A stretch of 37,068 bases of DNA from Corynebacterium sp. (lineage in GTDB: Bacteria; Actinomycetota; Actinomycetes; Mycobacteriales; Mycobacteriaceae): NCBI RefSeq assembly GCF_030152825.1, contig NZ_JASLIP010000017.1, forward strand, positions 1 through 37,068. Direction: 5' to 3'. Position 1 is the stretch's first letter; each line of letters starts with the position of its first letter. The notes below the pieces were generated by a model. That model worked only from the letters and a program-made list of their open reading frames with translations. It did no database searches and had not been told where the DNA came from. This document shows positions 29,489-37,068 of this stretch, in pieces. The translations under genes were made by a program, and so were the position numbers.

Positions 29489-30208
29489 CTACTGCTTCGG
29501 AGCGCCCTCCAAGATGGCGCGGGCAGCGGACACCCCCAGGCGGGTCGCCCCCGCCTCGATCATGGCCACGGCTTGCTCCCAGGTACGGATGCCACCGGAG
29601 GCCTTGATCCCCACCTGACCGCGCTTATCCATCCGATCCAGCTCATCGGCCATGATCCGCACGGCCTCGACGCTGGCGCCACCCGCCGGGTGGAAGCCGG
29701 TGGAAGTCTTCACGAAATCCGCGCCAGCGCGGGCGGCCGAGCGCACCGCCGCGCGCAGCTGCTCCTCGGAAAGCACCGCGGACTCCAGGATCACCTTCAG
29801 CACCGCGGGCGCTGGTAGGGCCTCGCGCACGGCCATGATCTCCGAGAGCATGGCATTCTCGTCGGCGACCAGAGCATTGGCCACGTCGATGACCATGTCC
29901 ACCTCATCGGCCCCCTGCTCCACCGAAAAGCGGGCCTCGGTGGCCTTGATGAGGCTCTGGTGCTTGCCGGAGGGGAATCCCGCCACCGTGGCCACCCGCA
30001 GCCCGGGGTAATCCCCCGAGATCGGCAGCATGGACGGGGATACGCACACCGCGCCACAGCCGAGTTCCTGAGCCTCGCGGAGCAGAGCCCGCACATCCTC
30101 GCGGCTGGCGTCGGTGGCCAGCAGGGTGGCGTCCATAATCTGGGCGACCGACTCGCGGCTAGGGGACGTAGCCCCGGAAGAATTCTGGGAGGAGGCCACG
30201 GCTACCAC
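29489..30208 (-). CDS. deoC: Deoxyribose-phosphate aldolase
   Basis: DeoC cleaves 2-deoxyribose-5-phosphate to glyceraldehyde-3-phosphate and acetaldehyde. The 239-aa TIM-barrel enzyme has the Schiff-base Lys167 (DFVKTSTGF), the second catalytic Lys202 (GIKASGGIRT) and Asp104 (DEVDMVIDV). The start could be GTG at 30208 (overlapping the upstream stop) or GTG at 30199; either overlaps or abuts the DUF2516 gene, so the two are co-transcribed. It is about the normal length for the family. No other nucleoside catabolic gene lies in the window. Confidence 0.95.
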   Translation of the reverse strand: MVAVASSQNSSGATSPSRESVAQIMDATLLATDASREDVRALLREAQELGCGAVCVSPSMLPISGDYPGLRVATVAGFPSGKHQSLIKATEARFSVEQGADEVDMVIDVANALVADENAMLSEIMAVREALPAPAVLKVILESAVLSEEQLRAAVRSAARAGADFVKTSTGFHPAGGASVEAVRIMADELDRMDKRGQVGIKASGGIRTWEQAVAMIEAGATRLGVSAARAILEGAPKQ

Positions 30209-30522
30209 GCCCCGGAGGCGTTATCGAGGACGTCGCGGATCGCCGGGCGGACGTCCTGCCAGTAGATACCGACGATCACCGCACCGATGATCCACAGCGG
30301 GAAGGCGCCGCCGCCGAAGATGCCGAACAGGCCGGTCAGCGCCGCCCCTCCCCCGAGCAGCAGCCAGTTCTGTTTCTTACGGTTGATGACATCGAAGGCG
30401 TCATCGCGGGTCATTGCCACCTGGGCAGCGGCGGCAACGCCCAGGATCAGAACGATCACGGACAGGGACAAATACAGGTAGGCGGCCACCTGGAAGGCGA
30501 TGAGTAGTGCGGGATTCATCAT
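30202..30522 (-). CDS. DUF2516 family small membrane protein
   Basis: The 106-aa protein has three hydrophobic segments: AFQVAAYLYLSLSVIVLILGVAAAAQVA (about 9-36), WLLLGGGAALTGLFGIFG (53-70) and FPLWIIGAVIVGIYW (74-88), with a DAFDVINRKKQN cytoplasmic loop between the first two. This matches DUF2516, found across actinobacteria, without known function. Two adjacent ATGs (30517-30519 and 30520-30522) can serve as start; GAGG lies just upstream. It overlaps the deoC start. Confidence 0.85.
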   Translation of the reverse strand: MMNPALLIAFQVAAYLYLSLSVIVLILGVAAAAQVAMTRDDAFDVINRKKQNWLLLGGGAALTGLFGIFGGGAFPLWIIGAVIVGIYWQDVRPAIRDVLDNASGAW

Positions 30523-30582
30523 GGCCTCATCCTAATGCACTCCCCGGACACGCCGCGGGAGCGGCAGGCCACGGCCCCGCCG

Positions 30583-31908
30583 CTAGAACAGCGCGCCGAT
30601 CAGCTGCGCCACCGAGTAGATGACCAGCCCCGCCAGCGCTCCCACGACGGTGCCGTTGACGCGGATGAATTGCAGGTCCTTGCCCACCATCAGCTCGATG
30701 CGGTCGCTGGCCTCCTCAGCGTCCCAGCGCTCCACGGTCTCGCCGATGATGCTGGTGACCTCGCCTGCGTAGTTCTCCGCCAGGTAGGACGCCGCCCCCA
30801 CCAGGCGGCCCTCCAGGTTCTCCCGCAGCTGTGGTTCCGCGAGCACCCGCTCGGCGAATTCGGTGACCCAGACCGCGATGCGGGTGCGCAGCATGGACTC
30901 TGGATCCTCGGCATGCTCCACCAGCACGTGTCGGGTGCTTTCCCAGACGGTCGCCGGCAGCGCGGTGACGGGCCCGGAGTTGAGGATGTCTTCCTTGATG
31001 TTCTCCATGCGTTGGATCATCACCTCGTCGTGCTGGAGATCGCGCGCCAGCCCTGCGATGAAGCTGCGGAACTGCTGTCGGGCCTCGTGGTTCGGGTTGG
31101 CCCGCACCGCGGCGGTGAAATCCACGACCTCGCGGTAGACGCGGTCACCGACGAGCTCGCGGACGAAGCGGGGCGCCCAACGCGGGGTGCGCTCGTCGAT
31201 GAGGTTGACGATGAAATCTTCCGACTCGCGGGCCTTATCATCCATCCAGATAACGGCCGCGTCCACCAGCGGCTCGGTGCGGCCTTCGTCGATGAGCTGC
31301 TGCAGGCCGCGCCCCATCGGCGGGCCCCACTGCGGCTCGCGGAGGCGGTCGATGACCATCACGCGCAGGACGGCCTCGACCTCCTTGGCATTGACCCCGT
31401 TGACGGTCAGCCGGATCAGCTTGCCGATCTCCCGGCTGATGACCTGGTCCCCCTCGGATTCGACGACCCACTTCGCGGCACGGGTGGGCAGGTGGGCGGC
31501 GCGCAACTTCTCGGAGATGAGGGGGGCGTTGAGGAAATTCTCGCCGACAAACTCCGAGAGCGAGTGACCAACCTGGTCCTTCTTCCGTTTGATGATCGCG
31601 GTGTGCGGGATCGGCAGGCCCAAGGGGTGGCGGAAGAGCGCGGTAACGGCGAACCAGTCCGCGATGCCGCCCACCATGCCGGCCTCAGCCGCGGCTTGCA
31701 CGTAGCCCACCCAACCCGGCGCATTGCCCCCGTGATCGACGATGCGACAGATGACGAAGACGATCGCCGCGAAGATCAGCAGGCCAGTGGCGATGGCCTT
31801 GTGCTTGCGCAGGTCGTGGCGCCGTTGGGCCTCGGACTCCGGGGAGGGGCCGGGCACCGGCAGGCTGGCGTCGGCTGTTGTCTGGGTATCAATGCTGCGA
31901 TGGCTCAC
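30583..31908 (-). CDS. DUF445 family membrane protein
   Basis: The predicted length is 441 aa. A disordered polar N-terminus is followed by a membrane helix (AIATGLLIFAAIVFVICRIVD), a re-entrant hydrophobic region carrying the family hallmark GGIADWFAVTALFRHPLG, and IPHTAIIKRKKDQVGHSLSEFVGENFL. A long, charged, mostly helical domain fills the middle, and a C-terminal helix (VNGTVVGALAGLVIYSVAQLIGALF) ends the protein. The family (YjiN-like) is widespread and uncharacterised. The GTG at 31906-31908 is preferred to the longer open frame because GGTGGG and a GATACT hexamer lie directly upstream. It is separated from the sdh unit by a 306-bp gap. Confidence 0.9.
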   Translation of the reverse strand: MSHRSIDTQTTADASLPVPGPSPESEAQRRHDLRKHKAIATGLLIFAAIVFVICRIVDHGGNAPGWVGYVQAAAEAGMVGGIADWFAVTALFRHPLGLPIPHTAIIKRKKDQVGHSLSEFVGENFLNAPLISEKLRAAHLPTRAAKWVVESEGDQVISREIGKLIRLTVNGVNAKEVEAVLRVMVIDRLREPQWGPPMGRGLQQLIDEGRTEPLVDAAVIWMDDKARESEDFIVNLIDERTPRWAPRFVRELVGDRVYREVVDFTAAVRANPNHEARQQFRSFIAGLARDLQHDEVMIQRMENIKEDILNSGPVTALPATVWESTRHVLVEHAEDPESMLRTRIAVWVTEFAERVLAEPQLRENLEGRLVGAASYLAENYAGEVTSIIGETVERWDAEEASDRIELMVGKDLQFIRVNGTVVGALAGLVIYSVAQLIGALF

Positions 31909-32093
31909 CCCACCAGTATCGCAGCTTTGGGTCGTGGGCTGTCCGCTTGCCCCTGCCGGCACGCCCCCACAACCCCACTCCGATTGCTTCTCCCTCGGTG
32001 CGGAGAACGAGCTGCCTTAGCTCACCCAATCTCCCCCGGGATGATGCACTGGCCAGGTTTGGCGCTGCGCAGTAAGACAGGAGAACGGAACGC
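31909..32093. other. Gene-free part of the 306-bp gap upstream of the DUF445 gene
   Basis: Apart from the terminator at 32094-32140 and the presumed DUF445 promoter next to its start, I see no gene, RNA or repeat in this interval. Short open frames on both strands have no SD, family resemblance or codon bias. Confidence 0.5.
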
Positions 32094-32140
32094 AAAAAGC
32101 CGCCCCGGTCGCCGTCTTAAAAAGACGGGAGCGGGGCGGC
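32094..32140 (-). terminator. Terminator of the sdh operon
   Basis: A 9-bp outer stem GCCGCCCCG/CGGGGCGGC (32099-32107 with 32132-32140) encloses an inner CCGTCTT/AAGACGG stem (32112-32118 with 32122-32128), followed on the minus strand by TTTTT. It lies about 75 bp past the stop at 32215. Confidence 0.8.
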
Positions 32141-32214
32141 CTCAAGCACTAGCGTTGCGGGCTGCGTTGGAGGTGCTTGCCCTGCGCGTTCATCACGCGC
32201 TCGCTAGCCAAGTT

Positions 32215-32529
32215 CTAGTGGATGCGACCACTGCGCTTGACGTACTCGCGGTAGTTCGCGCGGCCGATGTGTACCATGGCGAAGCCACCGAAGAGGAGGA
32301 GCACACCACCGATCACACCGCCAATGATGAATGGTGTCGGGTTCTCGCTACCAGCTGCACCAGCCAGGCCGTAGATCGCGATGCCGAAGAAGAGCAGGGA
32401 GCTCAAGATAGAGCCCATTGCGACCCAGACGATGGAGCGGTGCAGAGAAGAGTGCGGCGCATCGTAGCTCGACGGGACGAAACCGTCCTCGTAGTAACGC
32501 TCCATGTGGAGGTTCTCAGCAAGAGCCAT
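32215..32529 (-). CDS. Small two-helix membrane protein of the sdh operon
   Basis: The 104-aa protein has two transmembrane helices (IVWVAMGSILSSLLFFGIAIYGLAG, about 33-57, and PFIIGGVIGGVLLLFGGFAMVHIG, about 66-89), a cytoplasmic N-terminus with MERYYEDGF and a basic C-terminus (RANYREYVKRSGRIH). It starts 45 bp after the sdhB stop with a good AGGAAAG site. From memory, C. glutamicum has a similar membrane-protein gene (cg0448) after sdhB. It could be an accessory or small subunit of the succinate dehydrogenase; that is inferred from position only. Confidence 0.85.
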   Translation of the reverse strand: MALAENLHMERYYEDGFVPSSYDAPHSSLHRSIVWVAMGSILSSLLFFGIAIYGLAGAAGSENPTPFIIGGVIGGVLLLFGGFAMVHIGRANYREYVKRSGRIH

Positions 32530-32574
32530 TTCTTTCCTACTTTCCGGAAAACCTGTATGTATCTACAGCTTAAC

Positions 32575-33324
32575 CTAGTCGTCCTTACCGCGGAAGGCTG
32601 CGCGCGCGCGCTCCTTCGTGATCGCGGCAACGGCGGTCAGCGGGATGCCTGCCGGGCAGACGTCCGCGCACTCGCCGTACAGGGAGCAGTGACCGAAGTT
32701 GGTCTCCACCTCGTCGACCATGGCACGGGCGCGCTTGCCGCGCTCCTCGCGACCCATCGGGGACAGGGTGAGGTGAACCAGCTTCGCGCCAGTGAACAGG
32801 TGGGCAGCGCCGTTCGGGCAAGCCGCGACACAGGCACCACAGCCGATGCAGGCCGCGTGGTCCAGAGCCTTCTCCGCGTCGGAGTGGTTGACCAGCAAGT
32901 CGTCGGCGTCCGGTGCGGTACCGGCCTGGACGGAGACGAAGCCACCCTTCTCCATGACGCGGTCCAGTGCGGAACGGTCGACGACCATGTCCTTGATGAC
33001 CGGGTAGGCAGCGGAGCGCAGCGGCTCCAGCTTAATGGTGTCACCATCGTTGAAGGAGACCAGGCGCTGCTGGCAGGCAGGCTTGTTCTGGTCTGGGCCG
33101 TGCGGACGGTCGTTCACCATCAGGCCACAGGTACCACAGATACCCTCGCGGCAGTCAGAGGCAAAGGCAAAGGGCTCCTTGCCACCCTCGACGTACATGG
33201 CGTTGACGTGGTCCAGCAGCTCCAGGATGGACATCTGCTCTGCGGCGTCGTCAACCTTGACGGACTCGAAGTGGCCTTCGGCGTTCGGGCCCGCCTGACG
33301 CCAAATTTCAAGATTCAGCTTCAT
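32575..33324 (-). CDS. sdhB: Succinate dehydrogenase iron-sulfur subunit
   Basis: SdhB carries electrons from the FAD of SdhA to the heme/quinone subunit. The 249-aa protein has the [2Fe-2S] ligands Cys58, Cys63, Cys66 (SDCREGICGTCG) and Cys84, and the [4Fe-4S]/[3Fe-4S] set Cys159, Cys162, Cys165, Cys169 (CIGCGACVAACP) with Cys213, Cys219 and Cys223 (CSLYGECADVCP). The ligand set is complete. Its ATG overlaps the sdhA stop (TAATG), so translation is tightly coupled. Confidence 0.98.
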   Translation of the reverse strand: MKLNLEIWRQAGPNAEGHFESVKVDDAAEQMSILELLDHVNAMYVEGGKEPFAFASDCREGICGTCGLMVNDRPHGPDQNKPACQQRLVSFNDGDTIKLEPLRSAAYPVIKDMVVDRSALDRVMEKGGFVSVQAGTAPDADDLLVNHSDAEKALDHAACIGCGACVAACPNGAAHLFTGAKLVHLTLSPMGREERGKRARAMVDEVETNFGHCSLYGECADVCPAGIPLTAVAAITKERARAAFRGKDD

Positions 33325-35357
33325 TACTTGTAATTCCTTGTCATCAGCGGGATTCGATCGAAGTACAGCGGCTCGGAGTGGCGGATGAACTTCTCATCGC
33401 CGTTTGACTCCCAAGCGGAGACGAAGCACCAATTGTCATCGTCACGCTCGGCCTCGCCGTCCTCGGAGAGGTGGTCATCGCGGTAGTGGGCACCGCAGGA
33501 CTCGTCGCGATCCAGCGCGTCGACGCACATGAGCTCGCCGAGGTCCAGGTAGTCGGCCACGCGCAGTGCGTACTCCAGCTCCTGGTTCATCTCGTTGGCT
33601 TCGCCCGGGACGTGGACGTTGGCCCAGAATTCCTTACGCAGCGCGCGGATCTTCTCGATGCCGTCCTTCATGTCCTCGACGTTACGGGACACGCCACAGG
33701 AGAAGTACAGGATCTCGCCGAGCTGGCGGTGGTAGTACGCCGCGCCGTGCGGCTCCTCGCCACGGATGTTCATGATCCGCTCGATGCGCTTCTGAGAGCG
33801 CTCCAGGGCCTCCTGTGCGGCCGGGGAGTCCTCAGCAGAGACCTCCTCGCCCAGCAGCGGCGCCAGGTAGTTCGGGATCGTGAACGGCAGGGTGAACCAG
33901 CCCTCGACGGAGGAGGAGAGCAGGGAGTTAGCACCCAGTCGGTTTGCACCGTGGTACATCCAGGATGCCTCACCGGCGCAGAACAGGCCAGGGATGGAGG
34001 TCATCTCGTGGAAGTCGGTCCACAGGCCACCCATGGTGTAGTGGCAGGTCGGGGCGATGCGCATCGGGGTCTCGTACGCGGACTCACCGATGGCCTCCTC
34101 GTACATCTGAATCAGGTTGCCGTAGCGTTCGCGGATGGTGTCCTTGCCGAGGCGCTTGATGGCGTCACCCAGGTCCAGGTAGACGGAGTTCTTCTTCGGG
34201 CCAACGCCGTAGCCAGCGTTGATCTGCTGGGCGTTCGCGCGGGACGCGATGTCACGCGGGACCAGGTTGCCGAATGCCGGGTAACGACGCTCCAGGAAGT
34301 AGTCGCGCTCGTCGTCCGGAATGTCGTTCGGGTCGCGGTCGTCGTCCTTCTTCTTCGGGGTCCAGATGCGGCCGTCGTTACGCAGGGACTCGGACATCAG
34401 AATGGTCTTCGACTGCCAGTCCGAGTTGACCGGCAGGCCGGTCGGGTGGAACTGCACGAAGGACGGGGACGCCATGTAGGCACCCTGGTCGTAGGCGCGC
34501 ATGATGGCGGAGACGTTGGAGTTCTTCGCCAGGGTGGACATGTGGTACACGTTGCCGTAACCACCGGTGGCCAGCACGGTTGCGTGGCCGGTGTGAGCGG
34601 TCAGCTCACCGGTGATCAGGTTGCGCATCACAACACCCTTACAGACGCCATCCTCGACGATGACGTCCTGCATGTCTGCGTGGGTGAAGATCTCCACGTT
34701 GCCGGCGCCGATCTGGCGGTACAGCGCGGAGGTCGTCGCCAGCTGCAGCTGCTGACCCGTTTGACCACGGGTGTAGTAGGTGCGGGAGACCTGCACGCCA
34801 CCGAAGGAACGGGTTGCCAGGGTGCCGCCGTACTCGCGGGAGAACGGTGCGCCGATGGCGTTCATGTGGTCGATGACCTTCGGGGACTCCATGGCCAGGC
34901 GCCAGCAGTCGTTCTCGCGGCAGCGGTAGTCGCCGCCCTTGACCGTGTCCTTGGTGTGGAGGTAGGTCGAGTCGTTATCCAGCTTCTTACCGCGGGAGGA
35001 GTTCACACCACCCTGCGCAGCAATGGAGTGCGCGCGACGTGGGGAATCGTGGTAGGTGAAGACCTTCACGTCGTAGCCCAGCTCGCCGAGGGCTGCGGCG
35101 GCAGCGCCACCGGCCAGGCCGGTACCGACGATCAGGACGCGGAACTTGTTGCGGTTCAGTGGGGACACCAGGCCGAAGTGGTCCTTGGCGTAGGTCCACT
35201 GCTGATCCTGGCCGACCTCGTGCGGGGCGTTGTCCTTCAGAACCTTGCCGACGGTCACACCGTCGACGGAGGACTCAGGCGCGGTGAAAGCTGCGACTGC
35301 CTCGTCGTAGTTGAAATCCGCAGTTTGGTTGTGCGGGTGATTAATAACATCGCTCAT
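33324..35357 (-). CDS. sdhA: Succinate dehydrogenase flavoprotein subunit
   Basis: SdhA oxidises succinate to fumarate on the cytoplasmic side of the membrane. At 677 aa it belongs to the longer, B-type (Bacillus/Wolinella-like) group. Visible motifs are the FAD-binding VLIVGTGLAGGAAAAAL (74-90), the covalent-FAD His110 in RRAHSIAAQGGVNS, the substrate-site HPTGLP, and CHYTMGG with the ANRLGANSLLSSSVEG region. An AAGGAG site lies 9 nt upstream of the ATG. It is the middle gene of sdhC-sdhA-sdhB. Confidence 0.98.
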   Translation of the reverse strand: MSDVINHPHNQTADFNYDEAVAAFTAPESSVDGVTVGKVLKDNAPHEVGQDQQWTYAKDHFGLVSPLNRNKFRVLIVGTGLAGGAAAAALGELGYDVKVFTYHDSPRRAHSIAAQGGVNSSRGKKLDNDSTYLHTKDTVKGGDYRCRENDCWRLAMESPKVIDHMNAIGAPFSREYGGTLATRSFGGVQVSRTYYTRGQTGQQLQLATTSALYRQIGAGNVEIFTHADMQDVIVEDGVCKGVVMRNLITGELTAHTGHATVLATGGYGNVYHMSTLAKNSNVSAIMRAYDQGAYMASPSFVQFHPTGLPVNSDWQSKTILMSESLRNDGRIWTPKKKDDDRDPNDIPDDERDYFLERRYPAFGNLVPRDIASRANAQQINAGYGVGPKKNSVYLDLGDAIKRLGKDTIRERYGNLIQMYEEAIGESAYETPMRIAPTCHYTMGGLWTDFHEMTSIPGLFCAGEASWMYHGANRLGANSLLSSSVEGWFTLPFTIPNYLAPLLGEEVSAEDSPAAQEALERSQKRIERIMNIRGEEPHGAAYYHRQLGEILYFSCGVSRNVEDMKDGIEKIRALRKEFWANVHVPGEANEMNQELEYALRVADYLDLGELMCVDALDRDESCGAHYRDDHLSEDGEAERDDDNWCFVSAWESNGDEKFIRHSEPLYFDRIPLMTRNYK

Positions 35358-35387
35358 AGCCGTTTACTCCTTAACAGACTCGCGAGC

Positions 35388-36173
35388 TTAAACGCCTGGG
35401 ACGAATGGCACTTGCTCAATGCCCCCGAACAGCACAGCCAGTGGGATAGAGATATTGCCGATGAGGATCAGGGCCGGGACCAGGTAGGAGATCCACAGGA
35501 TCACCTGACGCCAGCGGTGGCCGGTGATACCCAGGTCCGAGGATGCGGTCCAGATGCCGTGAGACAGGTGGGCGAACAGGATGAACATCGCAACGATGTA
35601 GATGATCGCCACTGCCGGGCGCTCGAAGGAAGCCACGAGGTTCTGGTAGGCGGCGTGGTTGCCGTCCACAGCCTCGGTGAACTCGCTGGACGCAGCCGGC
35701 TGGACACCCAGGGTCAGGTCCAGGATGTGGAAAATGATGAACAGCAGCAGCACGATGCCGGTGACCGGCATGGTGCGTGCGGAGAAGGTATTCCAGTTGC
35801 TGACCATGCCCTTGCGGCGGAAGCGGCCGCGGGACTGGTGGCTGCGGCCGATCAGCGCGAACGCAAACCACACGTGCAGCACGATTGCAACGAGCAGCAC
35901 GATACGGAAGATCCACAGCAGGCCGCTCTCAGGCAGGATCGGCGAACCGACCTCGCGAAGGAAGTCCGCGTAAGTGTTGAGCCCCTCAGCGCCGGTGTAA
36001 ACCTTCAGGTTTCCTAGCATGTGGACCAGAACAAACAGGCCGAAGATGATGCCGGTGACGGCCATCGTCAGCTTCATAACCCAGGTTGGGATGCCCGGCT
36101 TTTCACGCAGGGACTTCGTCGTTATTTTTCCGTGGACAAGGGCGTCCCGGTTTTCGTCATTCTTTACAGTCAT
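35388..36173 (-). CDS. sdhC: Succinate dehydrogenase cytochrome b558 subunit
   Basis: SdhC anchors the complex and passes electrons to menaquinone through two b hemes. The 261-aa protein has five transmembrane helices, with candidate heme ligands His51 (LVHMLGN), His100 (IVLHVWFAF), His149 (IIFHILDL) and His202/His205 (FAHLSHGIW), as in di-heme B-type enzymes. The N-terminal 30 residues are cytoplasmic. GGAGG lies 5 nt upstream of the ATG. It is the first gene of the operon, 30 bp from sdhA. C. glutamicum carries ramB before sdhC, as I recall; here a GH65 gene occupies that place. Confidence 0.96.
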   Translation of the reverse strand: MTVKNDENRDALVHGKITTKSLREKPGIPTWVMKLTMAVTGIIFGLFVLVHMLGNLKVYTGAEGLNTYADFLREVGSPILPESGLLWIFRIVLLVAIVLHVWFAFALIGRSHQSRGRFRRKGMVSNWNTFSARTMPVTGIVLLLFIIFHILDLTLGVQPAASSEFTEAVDGNHAAYQNLVASFERPAVAIIYIVAMFILFAHLSHGIWTASSDLGITGHRWRQVILWISYLVPALILIGNISIPLAVLFGGIEQVPFVPGV

Positions 36174-36345
36174 GGCACCTCCAGTGTCGTAATAACTCTA
36201 CGAGCTTGGAGACCTTGGTCACTAACTGCCATGGTCCACCATGGGGTTTTACACCCTATTTGGGGCAAAATCACAGGAAGTGTAGCTATTGCGCAACAAC
36301 TTCGTTGCGTAAATAGCCCCGAGTCACACCAGTCGCACTAGCCAC
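36174..36345 (-). promoter_or_regulatory. Upstream regulatory region of the sdh operon
   Basis: The region between the GH65 terminator and sdhC holds two symmetric elements: a 7-2-7 palindrome CCATGGT-CC-ACCATGG (36229-36244) and an inverted repeat GCTATT-x-CGCAAC/GTTGCG-x-ATAGC (36285-36297 with 36304-36317). TGTGA half-sites (minus strand) lie near 36270 and 36323, but I see no complete GlxR site. A -10 such as TAGGGT (36253-36258) or TAGAGT near 36199 is possible. Confidence 0.4.
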
Positions 36346-36390
36346 AAAACTCCCCGCCCCGGCGGCAACGACGGACACCGGGGCGGGGAG
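36346..36390 (-). terminator. Terminator of the GH65 gene
   Basis: A perfect 13-bp GC stem (36350-36362 with 36378-36390) with a 15-nt loop is followed on the minus strand by TTTTG. It lies 22 bp past the stop at 36412. Confidence 0.85.
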
Positions 36391-36411
36391 CAGAAAAGGG
36401 CAGGTCCGGAC

Positions 36412-37068
36412 CTAGCCCGCGGCGAGGACCGTCTCGCCCACAACAACCTGCGGCTCACCGGTGACCCGAACCGACTGACCGAGCACCGTGACCACACCGG
36501 CGTCCTTACCCTGCACGGAGACCAACTCCACCTCACCCGGGCGAACCGTCACGCGAACCGGGACATCCCGGATCGTGACGTTGTAGCTGAGGTGCTCCCA
36601 GCTTTCCGGCAGGCGGGGATCAATGGTGAACTCACCCTCGTGATCGCGCAGGCCACCAAAGCCATAGGTCAGCGCAGTCCACACTCCACCGCAGGAGGCG
36701 ATGTGCACGCCGTCGCTCGTGTTGCCATGCATATCCGCCAGGTCCACGAACAGCCCGCGGTGGAAGAACTCCAGGGCCTTATCCGCATAGCCGAGCTCTG
36801 CGGCCATGATGGACTGCACCACCGCCGAGAGGGTGGAATCCCCCGTGGTCAGCAGGTCGTAGTAGTCATAGTTCGCCCGCTTGACCTCCTGGGAGAATCG
36901 CTTCCCCTGCAGGAACAGCGCCAGCACCACGTCCGCCTGCTTCAGGATCTGATAGCGGTAGATCGTCAGCGGGTGATAGTGCAGCAGCAGGGGCCGCTTC
37001 GGCTCACCGTTCGGATCGTCCAGATCCCAGATCTGGCGGTTGAGGAAGAAATCATCCTGCGGATTGAT
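36412..37068 (-). CDS. Glycoside hydrolase family 65 protein (trehalose/maltose phosphorylase-like), C-terminal part only
   Basis: The last 218 residues of a gene that starts beyond the right end are visible. Recognisable GH65 features are KQADVVLALFL, the helix pair around YYDLLTTGDSTLSAVVQSIMAAELGY, HGNTSDGVHIASCGGVWTALTYGFGG (the conserved phosphate/barrel-end region of GH65 phosphorylases) and the C-terminal beta-sandwich (PRLPESWEHLSYNVTIRD, then VRVTVRPGEVELV). Members phosphorolyse or hydrolyse alpha-glucobioses such as trehalose, maltose or kojibiose; substrate and mechanism cannot be decided from this fragment because the catalytic acid lies outside. It ends with its own terminator. 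Confidence 0.92.
   Translation of the reverse strand: MNPQDDFFLNRQIWDLDDPNGEPKRPLLLHYHPLTIYRYQILKQADVVLALFLQGKRFSQEVKRANYDYYDLLTTGDSTLSAVVQSIMAAELGYADKALEFFHRGLFVDLADMHGNTSDGVHIASCGGVWTALTYGFGGLRDHEGEFTIDPRLPESWEHLSYNVTIRDVPVRVTVRPGEVELVSVQGKDAGVVTVLGQSVRVTGEPQVVVGETVLAAG

Noticed and set aside
30535..33333. 932-codon plus-strand open frame opposite the DUF445 and sdhB genes
   Set aside because: It crosses intergenic DNA, a terminator and parts of several real genes; composition is that of antisense high-GC DNA.
33471..36017. 848-codon plus-strand open frame opposite sdhA and sdhC
   Set aside because: Both minus-strand genes are certain from complete cofactor motifs; the antisense product is low-complexity Val/Gly/Asp/His sequence.
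36265..36330. Complete GlxR (CRP-type TGTGA-N6-TCACA) site upstream of sdhC
   Set aside because: Only isolated TGTGA half-sites are present; no matching second half at the right distance.
1..37068. CRISPR array, tRNA or rRNA genes, insertion sequence or origin of replication
   Set aside because: Reading both strands, I found no spaced direct repeats, tRNA cloverleaf, transposase or DnaA-box cluster; the window is packed with conserved chromosomal genes.

Overview
The window reads as a chromosomal segment of a high-GC, mycolic-acid-type actinobacterium, most likely a Corynebacterium. This rests on the gene content (mshA for mycothiol, a B-type succinate dehydrogenase, a HemD fused to a methyltransferase-like domain) and on gene order, which, from memory of the Mycobacterium tuberculosis and C. 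glutamicum maps, follows the murB-mshA-gpm-ppx-proC-hemA-hemC-hemD-hemB block of both. Species was not determined. Almost everything is core chromosome. I saw no tRNA, rRNA, CRISPR array, insertion sequence or prophage.

Layout, right to left (most genes are on the minus strand): a truncated GH65 enzyme (36412-37068); the sdhCAB operon plus a small membrane protein, closed by a terminator (32094-36173); a DUF445 membrane protein, a DUF2516 membrane protein and deoC; a plus-strand group (DUF2505, methyltransferase-like, DUF2993/LmeA-like); murB divergent to it; a plus-strand fadD; then mshA, a YbjN-domain gene and gpmA; a Cys-rich plus-strand gene divergent from a Ppx/GppA phosphatase; a Lys/Ala-rich membrane protein; proC; a small helix-turn-helix gene; a 33-aa bS22 ribosomal protein gene; a plus-strand HAD phosphatase divergent from a glutaredoxin-like gene; and the heme cluster hemA-hemC-hemD, [copper nitrite reductase-like fusion plus an orphan gene], hemB, membrane protein, P-type ATPase-like protein, hemL (cut by the left end).

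The heme genes cover glutamyl-tRNA to uroporphyrinogen III (HemA, HemL, HemB, HemC, HemD). hemE and the later steps are not in the window. Two features make the cluster unusual. First, a copper nitrite reductase (NirK) fused to a polytopic membrane domain and an extra blue-copper domain lies between hemD and hemB. Second, the P-type ATPase-like protein between hemB and hemL is a full-length open frame that has lost every catalytic signature: the phosphorylated Asp is Asn, and CPC, TGE, HP and GDGxND are all replaced. It looks like a retained pseudo-pump rather than a transporter, and it is the strongest candidate here for an undescribed function.

A second theme is promoter architecture. About nine start codons without a usable Shine-Dalgarno sequence have a TA-N3-T hexamer ending exactly 6-7 nt upstream, the signature of leaderless transcription. 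In three divergent gene pairs the start codons are only 23-32 bp apart. In two of these pairs the opposing -10 hexamers overlap by the same 2 bp.
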